A stretch of 6,945 nt of DNA from Pseudomonadota bacterium (GCA_015222855.1 JADFWA010000333.1:1-6945), one strand, 5' to 3'. Positions 1 through 5,685 are shown, numbered from the stretch's first letter. Made by a program: numbers and translations. The notes: generated by a model from the sequence alone, not told the origin.

Positions 1-1
1 C

Positions 2-109
2 GTCTCCCCCGGTGAATACCCCTTCAGCATCGAGCTTCTGCCGGATCGATTGAAATGCCGGCTTTATCAGGGAGACAAAACGCTTGTCACAGGAGTTTTT
101 AAAAGATGA
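2..109 (+). CDS. C-terminal end of an unidentified protein (partial), possibly hotdog-fold
   Basis: An open frame enters from the left edge and runs 35 codons to a TGA that overlaps the next gene's ATG (ATGA). It reads VSPGEYPFSIELL, then a basic stretch, and ends LVTGVFKR. The overlap and shared strand suggest translational coupling with the reductase downstream. The pattern of charged turn, 'G-D-K-T-L-V-T-G-V-F' strand and stop resembles the last strands of small hotdog-fold acyl-ACP dehydratases, which often sit next to FabG-like reductases. That assignment is inference from very little sequence and the neighbour. The frame itself is supported by the clean overlap. Confidence 0.5.
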   Translation, partial: VSPGEYPFSIELLPDRLKCRLYQGDKTLVTGVFKR

Positions 110-849
110 AACTCAATTTTTCAGGCAATAGCGCCCTGATTCTGGGCGGCAGTTGCGATCTTGCCATAGCTCTTGCCGAATGCATGATGAAAGCGGCGCT
201 TTTCCCGATCTTGACCTACAGAAACGAAAAGGGACAGAGGCATATATCGGAAAAATTGGGGGCATTTACGGAAAAATACAGCTCTTTCTATCTCAACTTC
301 GGCGACCGTGATTCCCTGGACTCCCTGTTTGAGCAGATCGGAGATGATATCGATTTTCTAGTAGATTTCGCCCAGGGCGATTTTGAAAGCTATATAGCAT
401 CCGCCGATGAGGACAGCATCCACCGCTATTTTGCTGAAAATATCTCTTTCCGTGCGGAAATCCTGAAAAGGGCATCAAGGGCGATGCTGAAAAGGAAAAA
501 GGGGCGTCTTGTTTTTGTCTCCTCATCGGCGGCGGACAGACCCAATCCCGGTCAGGGTTTTTACGCGGCCGCCAAACTGGCCTCGGAGGCGCTTTACAGA
601 AATCTGGGACTGGAATTGGGAGGGCGTGGGATCACCACCGTAACGCTGCGCCCCGGTTATATCGACGCGGGACGGGGGCAAAAATACATGCAAGCCAGAA
701 AGGAAGAAGTCCTCAGGATGGTGCCGATAAAAAGGGCTCTTACCGCGACCGAGGTGGCGGAAACCATCCTCTTTTTCCTTTCCGACAGCGCCGCAGGCTT
801 TAACGCCACCGAAATTGCCTTGGATGGCGGGCTGACCGCGGGGAAGTAA
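106..849 (+). CDS. Short-chain dehydrogenase/reductase (SDR), FabG-like
   Basis: A 247-residue classical SDR, the usual length for the family, probably a cytosolic NAD(P)H-dependent keto-reductase. Visible features are the N-terminal glycine-rich cofactor loop (LGGSCDLAIA, residues 13-22), an acidic residue after the third strand (D67), and the catalytic tetrad: N112, Ser in the SSS run at 139-141, Y153 and K157 (YAAAK). RPGYI (182-186) follows, and a C-terminal LDGG motif is typical of FabG-type enzymes. The cofactor loop departs from TGxxxGIG and the usual NNAG motif reads DFAQG (87-91), so it is a divergent member. AGGAG at 91-95 lies 10 bases before the ATG, which overlaps the upstream stop. 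If the upstream protein is a dehydratase, the pair would act on acyl-thioester intermediates; substrate cannot be read from the sequence. Confidence 0.88.
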   Translation: MKLNFSGNSALILGGSCDLAIALAECMMKAALFPILTYRNEKGQRHISEKLGAFTEKYSSFYLNFGDRDSLDSLFEQIGDDIDFLVDFAQGDFESYIASADEDSIHRYFAENISFRAEILKRASRAMLKRKKGRLVFVSSSAADRPNPGQGFYAAAKLASEALYRNLGLELGGRGITTVTLRPGYIDAGRGQKYMQARKEEVLRMVPIKRALTATEVAETILFFLSDSAAGFNATEIALDGGLTAGK

Positions 850-853
850 CCAC

Positions 854-878
854 CGCAAAGACGCAAAGACCGCAAAGA
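854..878. repeat. Short array of GCAAAGA units
   Basis: Three copies of CGCAAAGA lie at 854-861, 862-869 and 871-878, directly after the reductase stop codon. Similar A/G-rich arrays after stop codons occur in many environmental proteobacterial genomes (recollection, not searched). No coding role is visible. Confidence 0.6.
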
Positions 879-959
879 AAGCTTTAACTTGGAATTTAGA
901 GTTTGATGCTGCGCTGTCAAAACCCATACATGATGGACTCATAAAAAGTCCCTTTGGCC

Positions 960-971
960 TGTCATTTCGAG
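960..971. repeat. Single arm of the TGTCATTTCGAG repeat family
   Basis: TGTCATTTCGAG here is identical to the left arm of the hairpin at 4241-4320 and inverted relative to its right arm. The partner arm is absent here, so this is probably a decayed copy. A small GGACT/AGTCC stem (935-951) lies just before it. Confidence 0.45.
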
Positions 972-1031
972 AACGACGCTTCAAACGTTTATTACGGCGC
1001 TGTTGCCGCACCACGATTTGCTGCAACTGTA

Positions 1032-1055
1032 TGTGTTGCCAGACTCCTCAACACA
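1032..1055. other. Weak stem-loop after the helicase gene
   Basis: TGTGTTG (1032-1038) pairs with CAACACA (1049-1055) around a 10-base loop, 18 bases beyond the helicase stop on the minus strand. There is no T-tract on either side, so it is not a convincing intrinsic terminator, but it is the only stem found between the convergent reductase and helicase genes. Confidence 0.3.
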
Positions 1056-1072
1056 AATAAAATTGCCGGCTT

Positions 1073-2791
1073 TCACGCTACAGCCTGTGCAGCCTTAAAC
1101 TTGCGCCCTTTGCGGTAGCGTACTTCCCCATGTTTGGGACGACTTGTGCCGTTATTGCCGCGGGCAACCTCAATGGAAACTGTTTTGCCATTAATTTTAA
1201 CATGCTGAAAAGCGTCAAGTATTTGCGGGGCAAATCTGCTATCTGCTTCAAGCAGAGCCGTGTTCCGCATAATTTCAATCTTTCCGACTTTAATGCGCCC
1301 ACCACCTGGAACACCATTAATCTTTCCAATCAGACCCTGGGGCATAATCCCGTCACGCCGGCCAACATTAAGAAAAAAACGGGCAAACTTCTGCTTGCGG
1401 TTTGCATTGTTAGCAGACTCCCCACTCTGTCGTTCTCTTTTACCCTGCCGCTTTTTCTCTCCATCACTTACATTGAGATCAGGAGCATTTTTGTAATATT
1501 CCAAGAACCGATTAAACTCCAAAGAAACAAATCTCTTGATAAGCTCTTCGCGATCCAGGGATCCAAGCTTTTCTGAAATTTCTGCATACAGTGGATCAAT
1601 CTGGTCGTAGTCCACCTCAACTTTCGTAACGACATCAACCAGGCTAACCATCTGCTTTTCACAAATCTCTACACCTGAAGGAATACGGCACTGCTTAAAC
1701 TTCTTTTTGATTTTCTTCTCAATTTCCCTGATCTTAAATCGTTCCTTCATATGAACAATAGCAACCGATGTTCCAGTACGTCCAGCCCGGCCGGTACGAC
1801 CGCTTCTATGGGTATAATTGCCAAGATCGTCAGGAAGATTGTAATTGATCACATGGGTCAGATCATTAACATCCAGGCCACGAGCAGCAACATCGGTTGC
1901 CACAAGTATTTGCAGATTCTTGCAGCGGAATTTTTTCATCACTTGATCGCGCTGGGACTGGGACAAATCTCCATGCAAAGCATCGGCGTTGTACCCGTCC
2001 TGAATCAATTTATTGGCTACTTCATTGGTCTCCTGCCGAGTACGGCAAAAAATAATTGAATAATTATTGGGGCAATTGTCTACGATTCGCTTCAAAGCAA
2101 TATAGCGATCCCTGGCATGAACCGTGTAATACTCATGGAGCACATTTTCTGCGCCTGCATTGCGTTTACCGATTGTAACCTCAACAGGATCAGACATATA
2201 CTTACCGGCTATAGCTGCAACTTCTTTCGACATCGTTGCCGAAAACAACAATGTATTTTTTTCTAAGGGTGTCTGGGCCAGTATGGCGTTTAATTCATCC
2301 TGAAAACCCATTTGCAGCATTTCATCAGCTTCATCAAGCACAACATAACGCACACCAGACAGGTTAACCTTACCGCGGTTGATTAAGTCATTTAAGCGGC
2401 CTGGGGTTGCAACAATAATCTGGATACCTTTACGCAGGGCTTTAATCTGCTGCTCAATACTTGCACCACCGTAAACTGCTAATATTCTTAATCCCTCAAC
2501 ATGCCGGGAAAAGGCTTCCAAATCTCTGGCTACTTGCACGCAAAGCTCCCGCGTAGGACACAGAACCAACCCTTGCGTTTGCCTGCTTTTTGTGTTTGTC
2601 ATCTGAATCAATGGAAGGCCAAACGCTGCTGTTTTGCCTGTTCCGGTTTGCGCCAGGCTTACCAGATCTACTTGTCGTTCCAGCATTAATGGAATGACCT
2701 GTGCCTGAACCGGGGTTGGTTCTTGAAATCCTAAGGATGTTAGCCCCTTAAGGATATCGTTGTTAATGCCAATACCTGCAAATGTATTCAT
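1073..2791 (-). CDS. deaD: ATP-dependent DEAD-box RNA helicase, DeaD/CsdA type
   Basis: A 572-residue cytosolic helicase that unwinds short RNA duplexes using ATP; relatives assist ribosome assembly and mRNA decay, especially in the cold. All core motifs are intact: Q motif (GFQEPTPVQ, 21-29), motif I AQTGTGKT (47-54), Ia PTREL (79-83), GG (108-109), TPGR (129-132), DEAD (153-156), SAT (184-186), motif V ATDVAARG (298-305) and motif VI HRSGRTGR (328-335). A linker of about 125 residues with a charged, low-complexity part follows. Residues about 469-541 form a DbpA/CsdA-type RNA-binding domain (FFLNVGRRDG...), and the tail is basic. The ATG is preceded by AGGA (2804-2807 on the minus strand) at good spacing. 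The gene lies downstream of a cold-shock gene remnant and its terminator, with little room for a separate promoter. Length is within the family's range. Confidence 0.96.
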   Translation of the reverse strand: MNTFAGIGINNDILKGLTSLGFQEPTPVQAQVIPLMLERQVDLVSLAQTGTGKTAAFGLPLIQMTNTKSRQTQGLVLCPTRELCVQVARDLEAFSRHVEGLRILAVYGGASIEQQIKALRKGIQIIVATPGRLNDLINRGKVNLSGVRYVVLDEADEMLQMGFQDELNAILAQTPLEKNTLLFSATMSKEVAAIAGKYMSDPVEVTIGKRNAGAENVLHEYYTVHARDRYIALKRIVDNCPNNYSIIFCRTRQETNEVANKLIQDGYNADALHGDLSQSQRDQVMKKFRCKNLQILVATDVAARGLDVNDLTHVINYNLPDDLGNYTHRSGRTGRAGRTGTSVAIVHMKERFKIREIEKKIKKKFKQCRIPSGVEICEKQMVSLVDVVTKVEVDYDQIDPLYAEISEKLGSLDREELIKRFVSLEFNRFLEYYKNAPDLNVSDGEKKRQGKRERQSGESANNANRKQKFARFFLNVGRRDGIMPQGLIGKINGVPGGGRIKVGKIEIMRNTALLEADSRFAPQILDAFQHVKINGKTVSIEVARGNNGTSRPKHGEVRYRKGRKFKAAQAVA

Positions 2792-2828
2792 AATGTTTGT
2801 TCTTCCTATCTAAAGAGTGAGTTGGGAA

Positions 2829-2844
2829 CTGCACAAAAGTGCAG
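2829..2844 (-). promoter_or_regulatory. Small hairpin in the helicase leader
   Basis: On the minus strand CTGCAC-TTTT-GTGCAG forms a perfect 6-bp stem with a T4 loop, between the cold-shock terminator and the helicase ribosome-binding site. It could affect mRNA stability or folding of the leader at low temperature. The structure is seen; a function is inference. Confidence 0.4.
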
Positions 2845-2857
2845 GCCAATTAAAAAA

Positions 2858-2882
2858 AATGCCCCGCACTGTGCGGGGCATT
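2858..2882 (-). terminator. Intrinsic terminator after the cold-shock gene remnant
   Basis: A perfect 12-bp inverted repeat (2858-2869 with 2871-2882, core GCCCCGCAC/GTGCGGGGC) is followed on the minus strand by eight T residues. It lies 23 bases beyond the TAA of the cold-shock remnant and only about 50 bases before the helicase ribosome-binding site, so it should limit helicase expression driven from the cold-shock promoter. Confidence 0.9.
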
Positions 2883-2905
2883 CGAAATACCATCTTGAAA
2901 ATTAT

Positions 2906-2989
2906 TTAAAACTGAACCACATTGGTTGCAGCAGGGCCTTTCTTCCCTTCAACAACTTCAAAACTAACAGATGCACCTTCGTTCACTTC
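2906..2989 (-). pseudogene. Cold-shock protein (CspA family), C-terminal remnant
   Basis: The minus strand reads LEVNEGASVSFE followed by VVEGKKGPAATNVV and QF, then TAA. This is the last part of a CspA-family protein: strands 4 and 5, with the characteristic KGPAA-NV ending. Intact members have about 65-70 residues and bind single-stranded RNA through RNP1 and RNP2 in the first half; that half is absent here. An in-frame TAG stands two codons upstream of GAA-GTG (2984-2989) and no ATG is available. The only feasible start is GTG at 2984-2986, giving 26 residues that could not form the OB fold. A strong AAGGAG (2996-3001) sits at start-codon distance, as if an internal deletion removed codon 1 to about codon 40 and joined the leader to the 3' end. 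A sequencing or assembly deletion is an alternative. Confidence 0.8.
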
Positions 2990-2995
2990 TAACTA

Positions 2996-3005
2996 CTCCT
3001 TTTTA
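2996..3005 (-). promoter_or_regulatory. Strong ribosome-binding site left in front of the cold-shock remnant
   Basis: The minus strand reads TAAAAAGGAG, a near-perfect Shine-Dalgarno sequence, 9 bases before GTG (2986). It would be the native cold-shock ribosome-binding site retained at the deletion edge, and would still allow a 26-residue peptide to be made. Confidence 0.6.
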
Positions 3006-3016
3006 TGCGGCCCTCT

Positions 3017-3022
3017 ATCATA
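3017..3022 (-). promoter_or_regulatory. Candidate -10 element for the cold-shock unit
   Basis: TATGAT on the minus strand lies between the upstream terminator (3070-3106) and the cold-shock ribosome-binding site, where the unit's promoter should be. No good -35 is seen at 17 bases (AATGTT only), so this is tentative. Confidence 0.22.
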
Positions 3023-3069
3023 GCCATTTAATAAACAAGAACATTATCCCGAAACCGCTAAAAATAAAA

Positions 3070-3106
3070 AAACCGCATAATCCTACACAAGAGGATTGCG
3101 CGGTTT
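3070..3106 (-). terminator. Intrinsic terminator without an intact upstream gene
   Basis: On the minus strand AAACCGC-GC-AATCCT pairs with AGGATT-AT-GCGGTTT across a 7-base loop, with a 2-base internal mismatch, followed by a T-rich run. It should stop minus-strand transcription arriving from above 3106. The only thing found there is the group II intron debris, so the gene it served has been lost, or it now isolates the cold-shock unit from the intron region. Confidence 0.75.
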
Positions 3107-3239
3107 GATATAGCAGTCTCTCATAATAAAAAAGATAGTACTCTACAATGAATATTACCTTTTACTCCATATCCATAATAAAGCAAGCTGTTTTTTTCCG
3201 AACCACCCGACCACGCCTCAAGAATGACCTGAAAGATAC

Positions 3240-3521
3240 TACAGTTACTGGCCTCGCAACCAACCGGTACTTCTCCGCAAACCCTTCGGATTCCATCTCG
3301 CGATGGACACCCTGCCCTCCGGTTGTCTCTCGACAGAGTGCATACTTAGGTGCATCCCCTTGTCTGTTTCCACCGTTTCCGGCTTCGTGCCCCATTTAGG
3401 GTTCTCCTTATTCGCACTCCCCGGCCAGCGAGGCATTACCCCCGCCTTTGGATATGACACCCCTCATCCGGGTGTCAGAGGGACTTTAACCCTCCTGATC
3501 AATGCGCTGCCCAGCGCACAC
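3240..3521 (-). mobile_element. Group II intron fragment B, 5' portion, group IIC-like
   Basis: On the minus strand this piece starts GTGTGCGCTGGGC, matching the GUGYG start of group II introns and particularly group IIC types, followed by GGGTTAAAGTCCC (3480-3492). At 3283-3312 it carries a GGGTGTCC..GCGA..ATGGAATC..GAAGG segment that I recognise from domain I of group IIC introns. GAGGCCAGTAACTG (3242-3255) then continues the domain. No domain V hairpin and no reverse-transcriptase reading frame follow, so it is truncated at its 3' end; the left border is approximate. Short open frames across this stretch are structured-RNA shadows. Identification is by remembered motif similarity and was not modelled. 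Confidence 0.6.
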
Positions 3522-3923
3522 TATAAACCCCTCCGACTCCCGATACAGCCCGCCGCGATTTCGTTGCCTTATACACGCCAGTTGTCATCCCTCATAATCA
3601 CCATATCGGGTTTCCAGCACTGGACTGTTTGTCTTCCACAACATGCCGCCCCTGCTACCCCGGAAGATCCCACGAACCGCTTCCGTTCTCCAAGTCCGTG
3701 TCTTCGGCCTTCCCCATGTGTCCACTGGGTCGGCATCTTCATTAAAGTTTACCGAGGCTACCTGTAGGTTCACTTGCGTTACGGCCTGCAGCTTTGCCAA
3801 TTGGAAACTTACGACCCCTCGTTACCGAGACGCCGCTCCCTTGAAGTACCGGGGTGAATCGGACAATTCCCCGGACGGGACTTTAACCCGTAAGATCAAA
3901 CAGTTGTCACTGCGTACGGGCAC
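3522..3923 (-). mobile_element. Group II intron fragment A, 5' portion up to the start of its maturase region
   Basis: The minus strand begins GTGCCCGTAC at 3923 and soon shows GGGTTAAAGTCCC (3877-3889). It continues with AAGTGAACCTACAGGTAGCC (3756-3775) and GGTTCGTGGGATCTTCCGGG (ending at 3659), both of which I recognise as conserved 5' segments of proteobacterial ORF-containing group II introns. Close to its end, one frame reads RESEGFIV, a sequence that in that intron family precedes the reverse transcriptase-maturase. Exactly there (3522/3521) homology stops and fragment B begins. No reverse-transcriptase domain survives, so it cannot splice or move by itself. Confidence 0.68.
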
Positions 3924-4189
3924 AATACTAAATTATGCGGCTATTGCCCCCTCTCCAAGAACGACCACAAACACACAGGAACAGTGAATAATTAAGTATC
4001 ATGTCCCCTGAATTTGTCCCCTGAATTTCTACTGAACAATATGCGCCAGATGGGCGGCGGTTGATCCCCGGAGCGCTGAATACGCTCGATTAATTTTTCG
4101 GTCGCACTCAAAAAAAACTTGATTATTATTAAATAAAGTGAAACCTATGGGGGTAATCAAGGGGTAAATTGGCCTGCCCTGGTGCATAC
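3924..4189. other. Non-coding spacer between intron debris and the palindromic element
   Basis: No supported gene is seen. The stretch contains the 13-bp tandem duplication (4002-4027), a poly-A run (4110-4117) and an AT-rich segment. A minus-strand open frame across about 4000-4150 has no start codon and is not accepted. Confidence 0.5.
4002..4027. repeat. 13-bp perfect tandem duplication
   Basis: TGTCCCCTGAATT occurs twice, directly abutting (4002-4014, 4015-4027). Together with the preceding ATTAAGTATC it resembles the edge of short repeats associated with REP-type or insertion elements in proteobacteria (recollection). GGGGACAT near 6750 is the inverted 8-mer of its start. Confidence 0.6.
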
Positions 4190-4200
4190 TTGATATATAC

Positions 4201-4219
4201 AAGTTAATGCCATTAACTT
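4201..4219. promoter_or_regulatory. Perfect 19-bp dyad, possible operator
   Basis: AAGTTAATG-C-CATTAACTT is a perfect 9+1+9 palindrome. It immediately follows a weak sigma-70-like arrangement (TTGGCC at 4169-4174, 17-base spacer, GATATA at 4192-4197) that points to the antiporter cluster about 200 bases away. This is the geometry of a repressor operator at a transcription start, but the left half also belongs to a larger inverted repeat, so it may only be an element end. Confidence 0.4.
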
Positions 4220-4348
4220 AATCTCAGATTAGCACTCGTTTGTCATTTCGAGCAAAACGAGAAATCTTGTTCTGCTTGAACTTAGAAGATTTCTCCTCGC
4301 AAAGGCTCCTCGAAATGACAGGACGGAATTTCTTAAGTTAATGACATT
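4206..4348. repeat. Palindromic MITE/REP-like element of about 143 bp
   Basis: The outer arms AATGCCATTAACTTAA (4206-4221) and TTAAGTTAATGACATT (4333-4348) pair in 15 of 16 positions. Inside are perfect arms TGTCATTTCGAG (4241-4252) and CTCGAAATGACA (4309-4320), then GAGAAATCTT (4259-4268) with AAGATTTCTC (4286-4295), and GTTC with GAAC nearest the loop. The same DNA also contains a direct repeat, AAGTTAATG-N-CATT at 4201-4214 and 4335-4348, which could be an insertion-site duplication. No coding capacity. Confidence 0.75.
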
Positions 4349-4413
4349 GATATACAAGTTTATAGCCAATTAGCCAAGTCTGGGCCAGGGTCGAGCGGTT
4401 GAGTAGTCGAGTG

Positions 4414-4419
4414 AAGGAA
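4414..4419 (+). promoter_or_regulatory. Ribosome-binding site deciding the antiporter start
   Basis: AAGGAA ends 6 bases before ATG at 4426 and 9 bases before ATG at 4429. It lies inside the reading frame of the longer TTG-initiated version (4399), favouring one of the two ATGs as the real start. Confidence 0.6.
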
Positions 4420-4425
4420 CCTTCT

Positions 4426-5685
4426 ATGATGGATTTTTTCTTTCTTACTAACGAGTCTCACCCCCTTTTTGTACTTGGCCTTGTTTTGCTGTGCGGCTAC
4501 CTTGGGGGGCGGATTGCAAACCAGCTCAAGTTTCCCCGGGTCAGCGGGTATATTGTGGCCGGCCTCCTGCTGAGTTCGTCTGTAACCGGGATTATTCCGC
4601 TGGACATGGTCGAGCATAAACTGTTCATTATTACTGATATTGCGCTTTCGGTTATCGCCTATGCCATTGGCGGAAGCTTAAGCATCTCCAAGCTGAAGCG
4701 GCTCGGCAAGAGCATCGTCTGGATCAATTTTACTCAGGCCTTTGGGGCGTTCATCTTGACTTTTATTTTTATTCTCATTCTGGGCCCGTTCATTGTGCGC
4801 TCAAGCATGCCCCACATCGATTTTTTAACCGGCTACCTCCCCCTGGCATTAATCATCGGGGCGATTTCCGTGGCCACCGCGCCGGCTGCGATACTTGCCA
4901 TCGTGCACGAATACAGAGCAAAAGGCCCCCTTACAACCACGCTCCTCGGCATAGTGGCACTCGATGATGCTACCGCAATCATTATATTCGCCTTTGCCGG
5001 TGCTGCAGTCAGCGCTCTGACCGGCATGCACACCGCTTCCCTCTTGAAAATGGTAGCGGCTCCAACAGGGGAGATCCTCGGTTCCCTGTTGCTCGGAGTA
5101 ATCTTCGGTATTATCCTCGCGTGCATGGTGTCGTGGGTCAAGAAAAGGGAATCCTTGCTGGTGGTCATCTTGGGAAATATCTTCCTTTGTGCTGGGATTT
5201 CTGAGGAGTTGGGAATCTCTCCGCTCCTCGCCAATATGATGGTCGGATTCTTTATTGTGAACAGGGCAAAACACAGCCATGATCTTTTCGATATCTTGGA
5301 AAATGTGGAAGAGCCGATATTTGCGCTTTTCTTCACACTAGCCGGAGCACATTTTGATTTAAAGGTTCTAAAGTTAGCAGGCCTTATGGCAGTGGTAATC
5401 GTATTCGGCCGTTTTTTCGGCAAACTGATCGGCACACAATTGGGGGCAAGCATATCGCACGCTCCGGCAGTAGTTAAAAAATATCTCGGTATTAGCCTTC
5501 TCCCCAAGGCTGGTGTAACGATCGGGTTGGCCTTTATGGCCAGGCCCCTTTTTAGCGATGCACTCCTTTATGACATTATGATAAATGCTGTATTGGGATC
5601 GGTTATCATCAATGAACTTGCCGCTCCGCCGTTTGTAAGATATGCTCTTTTAAAGGCAGGAGAAGGACAAAAGGAGGTTAAATGA
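4426..5685 (+). CDS. CPA2-family cation/proton antiporter (Kef/NapA-like membrane domain)
   Basis: An inner-membrane protein of about 419 residues with some 12-13 hydrophobic segments over its whole length, the size of a membrane domain without the C-terminal RCK/TrkA-N domain found in KefB/KefC. PRVSGYIVAGLLL near the N-terminus is the usual helix-2 signature. TAPA (151-154) marks the unwound helix 4, and the Asp pair D180-D181 (VALDDA) lies in the following helix. NapA/NhaA-type electrogenic exchangers carry such an Asp pair; Kef proteins usually have Gln-Asp. A lysine (K333, GRFFGK) lies in a late helix where related antiporters have a functional Lys. Na+/H+ or K+/H+ exchange is inferred; ion choice cannot be read. 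Start at 4426 or 4429 is favoured by AAGGAA; a TTG at 4399 would add nine polar residues. The stop overlaps the CBS gene by ATGA. Confidence 0.85.
   Translation: MMDFFFLTNESHPLFVLGLVLLCGYLGGRIANQLKFPRVSGYIVAGLLLSSSVTGIIPLDMVEHKLFIITDIALSVIAYAIGGSLSISKLKRLGKSIVWINFTQAFGAFILTFIFILILGPFIVRSSMPHIDFLTGYLPLALIIGAISVATAPAAILAIVHEYRAKGPLTTTLLGIVALDDATAIIIFAFAGAAVSALTGMHTASLLKMVAAPTGEILGSLLLGVIFGIILACMVSWVKKRESLLVVILGNIFLCAGISEELGISPLLANMMVGFFIVNRAKHSHDLFDILENVEEPIFALFFTLAGAHFDLKVLKLAGLMAVVIVFGRFFGKLIGTQLGASISHAPAVVKKYLGISLLPKAGVTIGLAFMARPLFSDALLYDIMINAVLGSVIINELAAPPFVRYALLKAGEGQKEVK

Noticed and set aside
523..1026. Minus-strand open frame of 167 codons overlapping the reductase
   Set aside because: It lies antisense to a clear SDR gene and across the repeat array; arginine/proline-rich composition typical of a shadow frame.
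3020..3045. A full sigma-70 promoter for the cold-shock unit
   Set aside because: Only a TATGAT -10 is convincing; no -35 hexamer at 16-18 bases, so only the -10 is listed with low confidence.
3120..3239. Group II intron domain V and 3' end
   Set aside because: I looked for the conserved domain V hairpin (GAGC/AGC...GAAA...GUUC-type) on the minus strand after fragment B and found none.
3148..3987. Several plus- and minus-strand open frames in the intron region
   Set aside because: They cross both intron fragments and their junction, show no protein-family signature, and are better explained as structured intron RNA.
4000..4150. Minus-strand frame reading ATEKLIERIQRSGDQ and continuing to a stop near 4000
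   Set aside because: No ATG or GTG start follows the upstream in-frame TAG, the frame runs into the 13-bp tandem repeat, and no family was recognised. It could be a fragment of a lost gene but cannot be supported.
4170..4185. Sigma-54-like TGGCCTGCCCTGGTGC
   Set aside because: The GG and GC elements are one base too far apart and the -24 box matches poorly.
4241..4320. CRISPR array or tRNA-like structure in the palindromic region
   Set aside because: No repeated spacer-repeat periodicity and no cloverleaf; it is a simple nested inverted repeat.
4399..4425. TTG start giving a longer antiporter
   Set aside because: It adds nine polar residues, has no ribosome-binding site of its own, and would bury the good AAGGAA that precedes the ATG pair.
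4833..5507. Minus-strand open frame of 224 codons inside the antiporter
   Set aside because: Antisense to a well-supported membrane protein gene; no recognisable domain.
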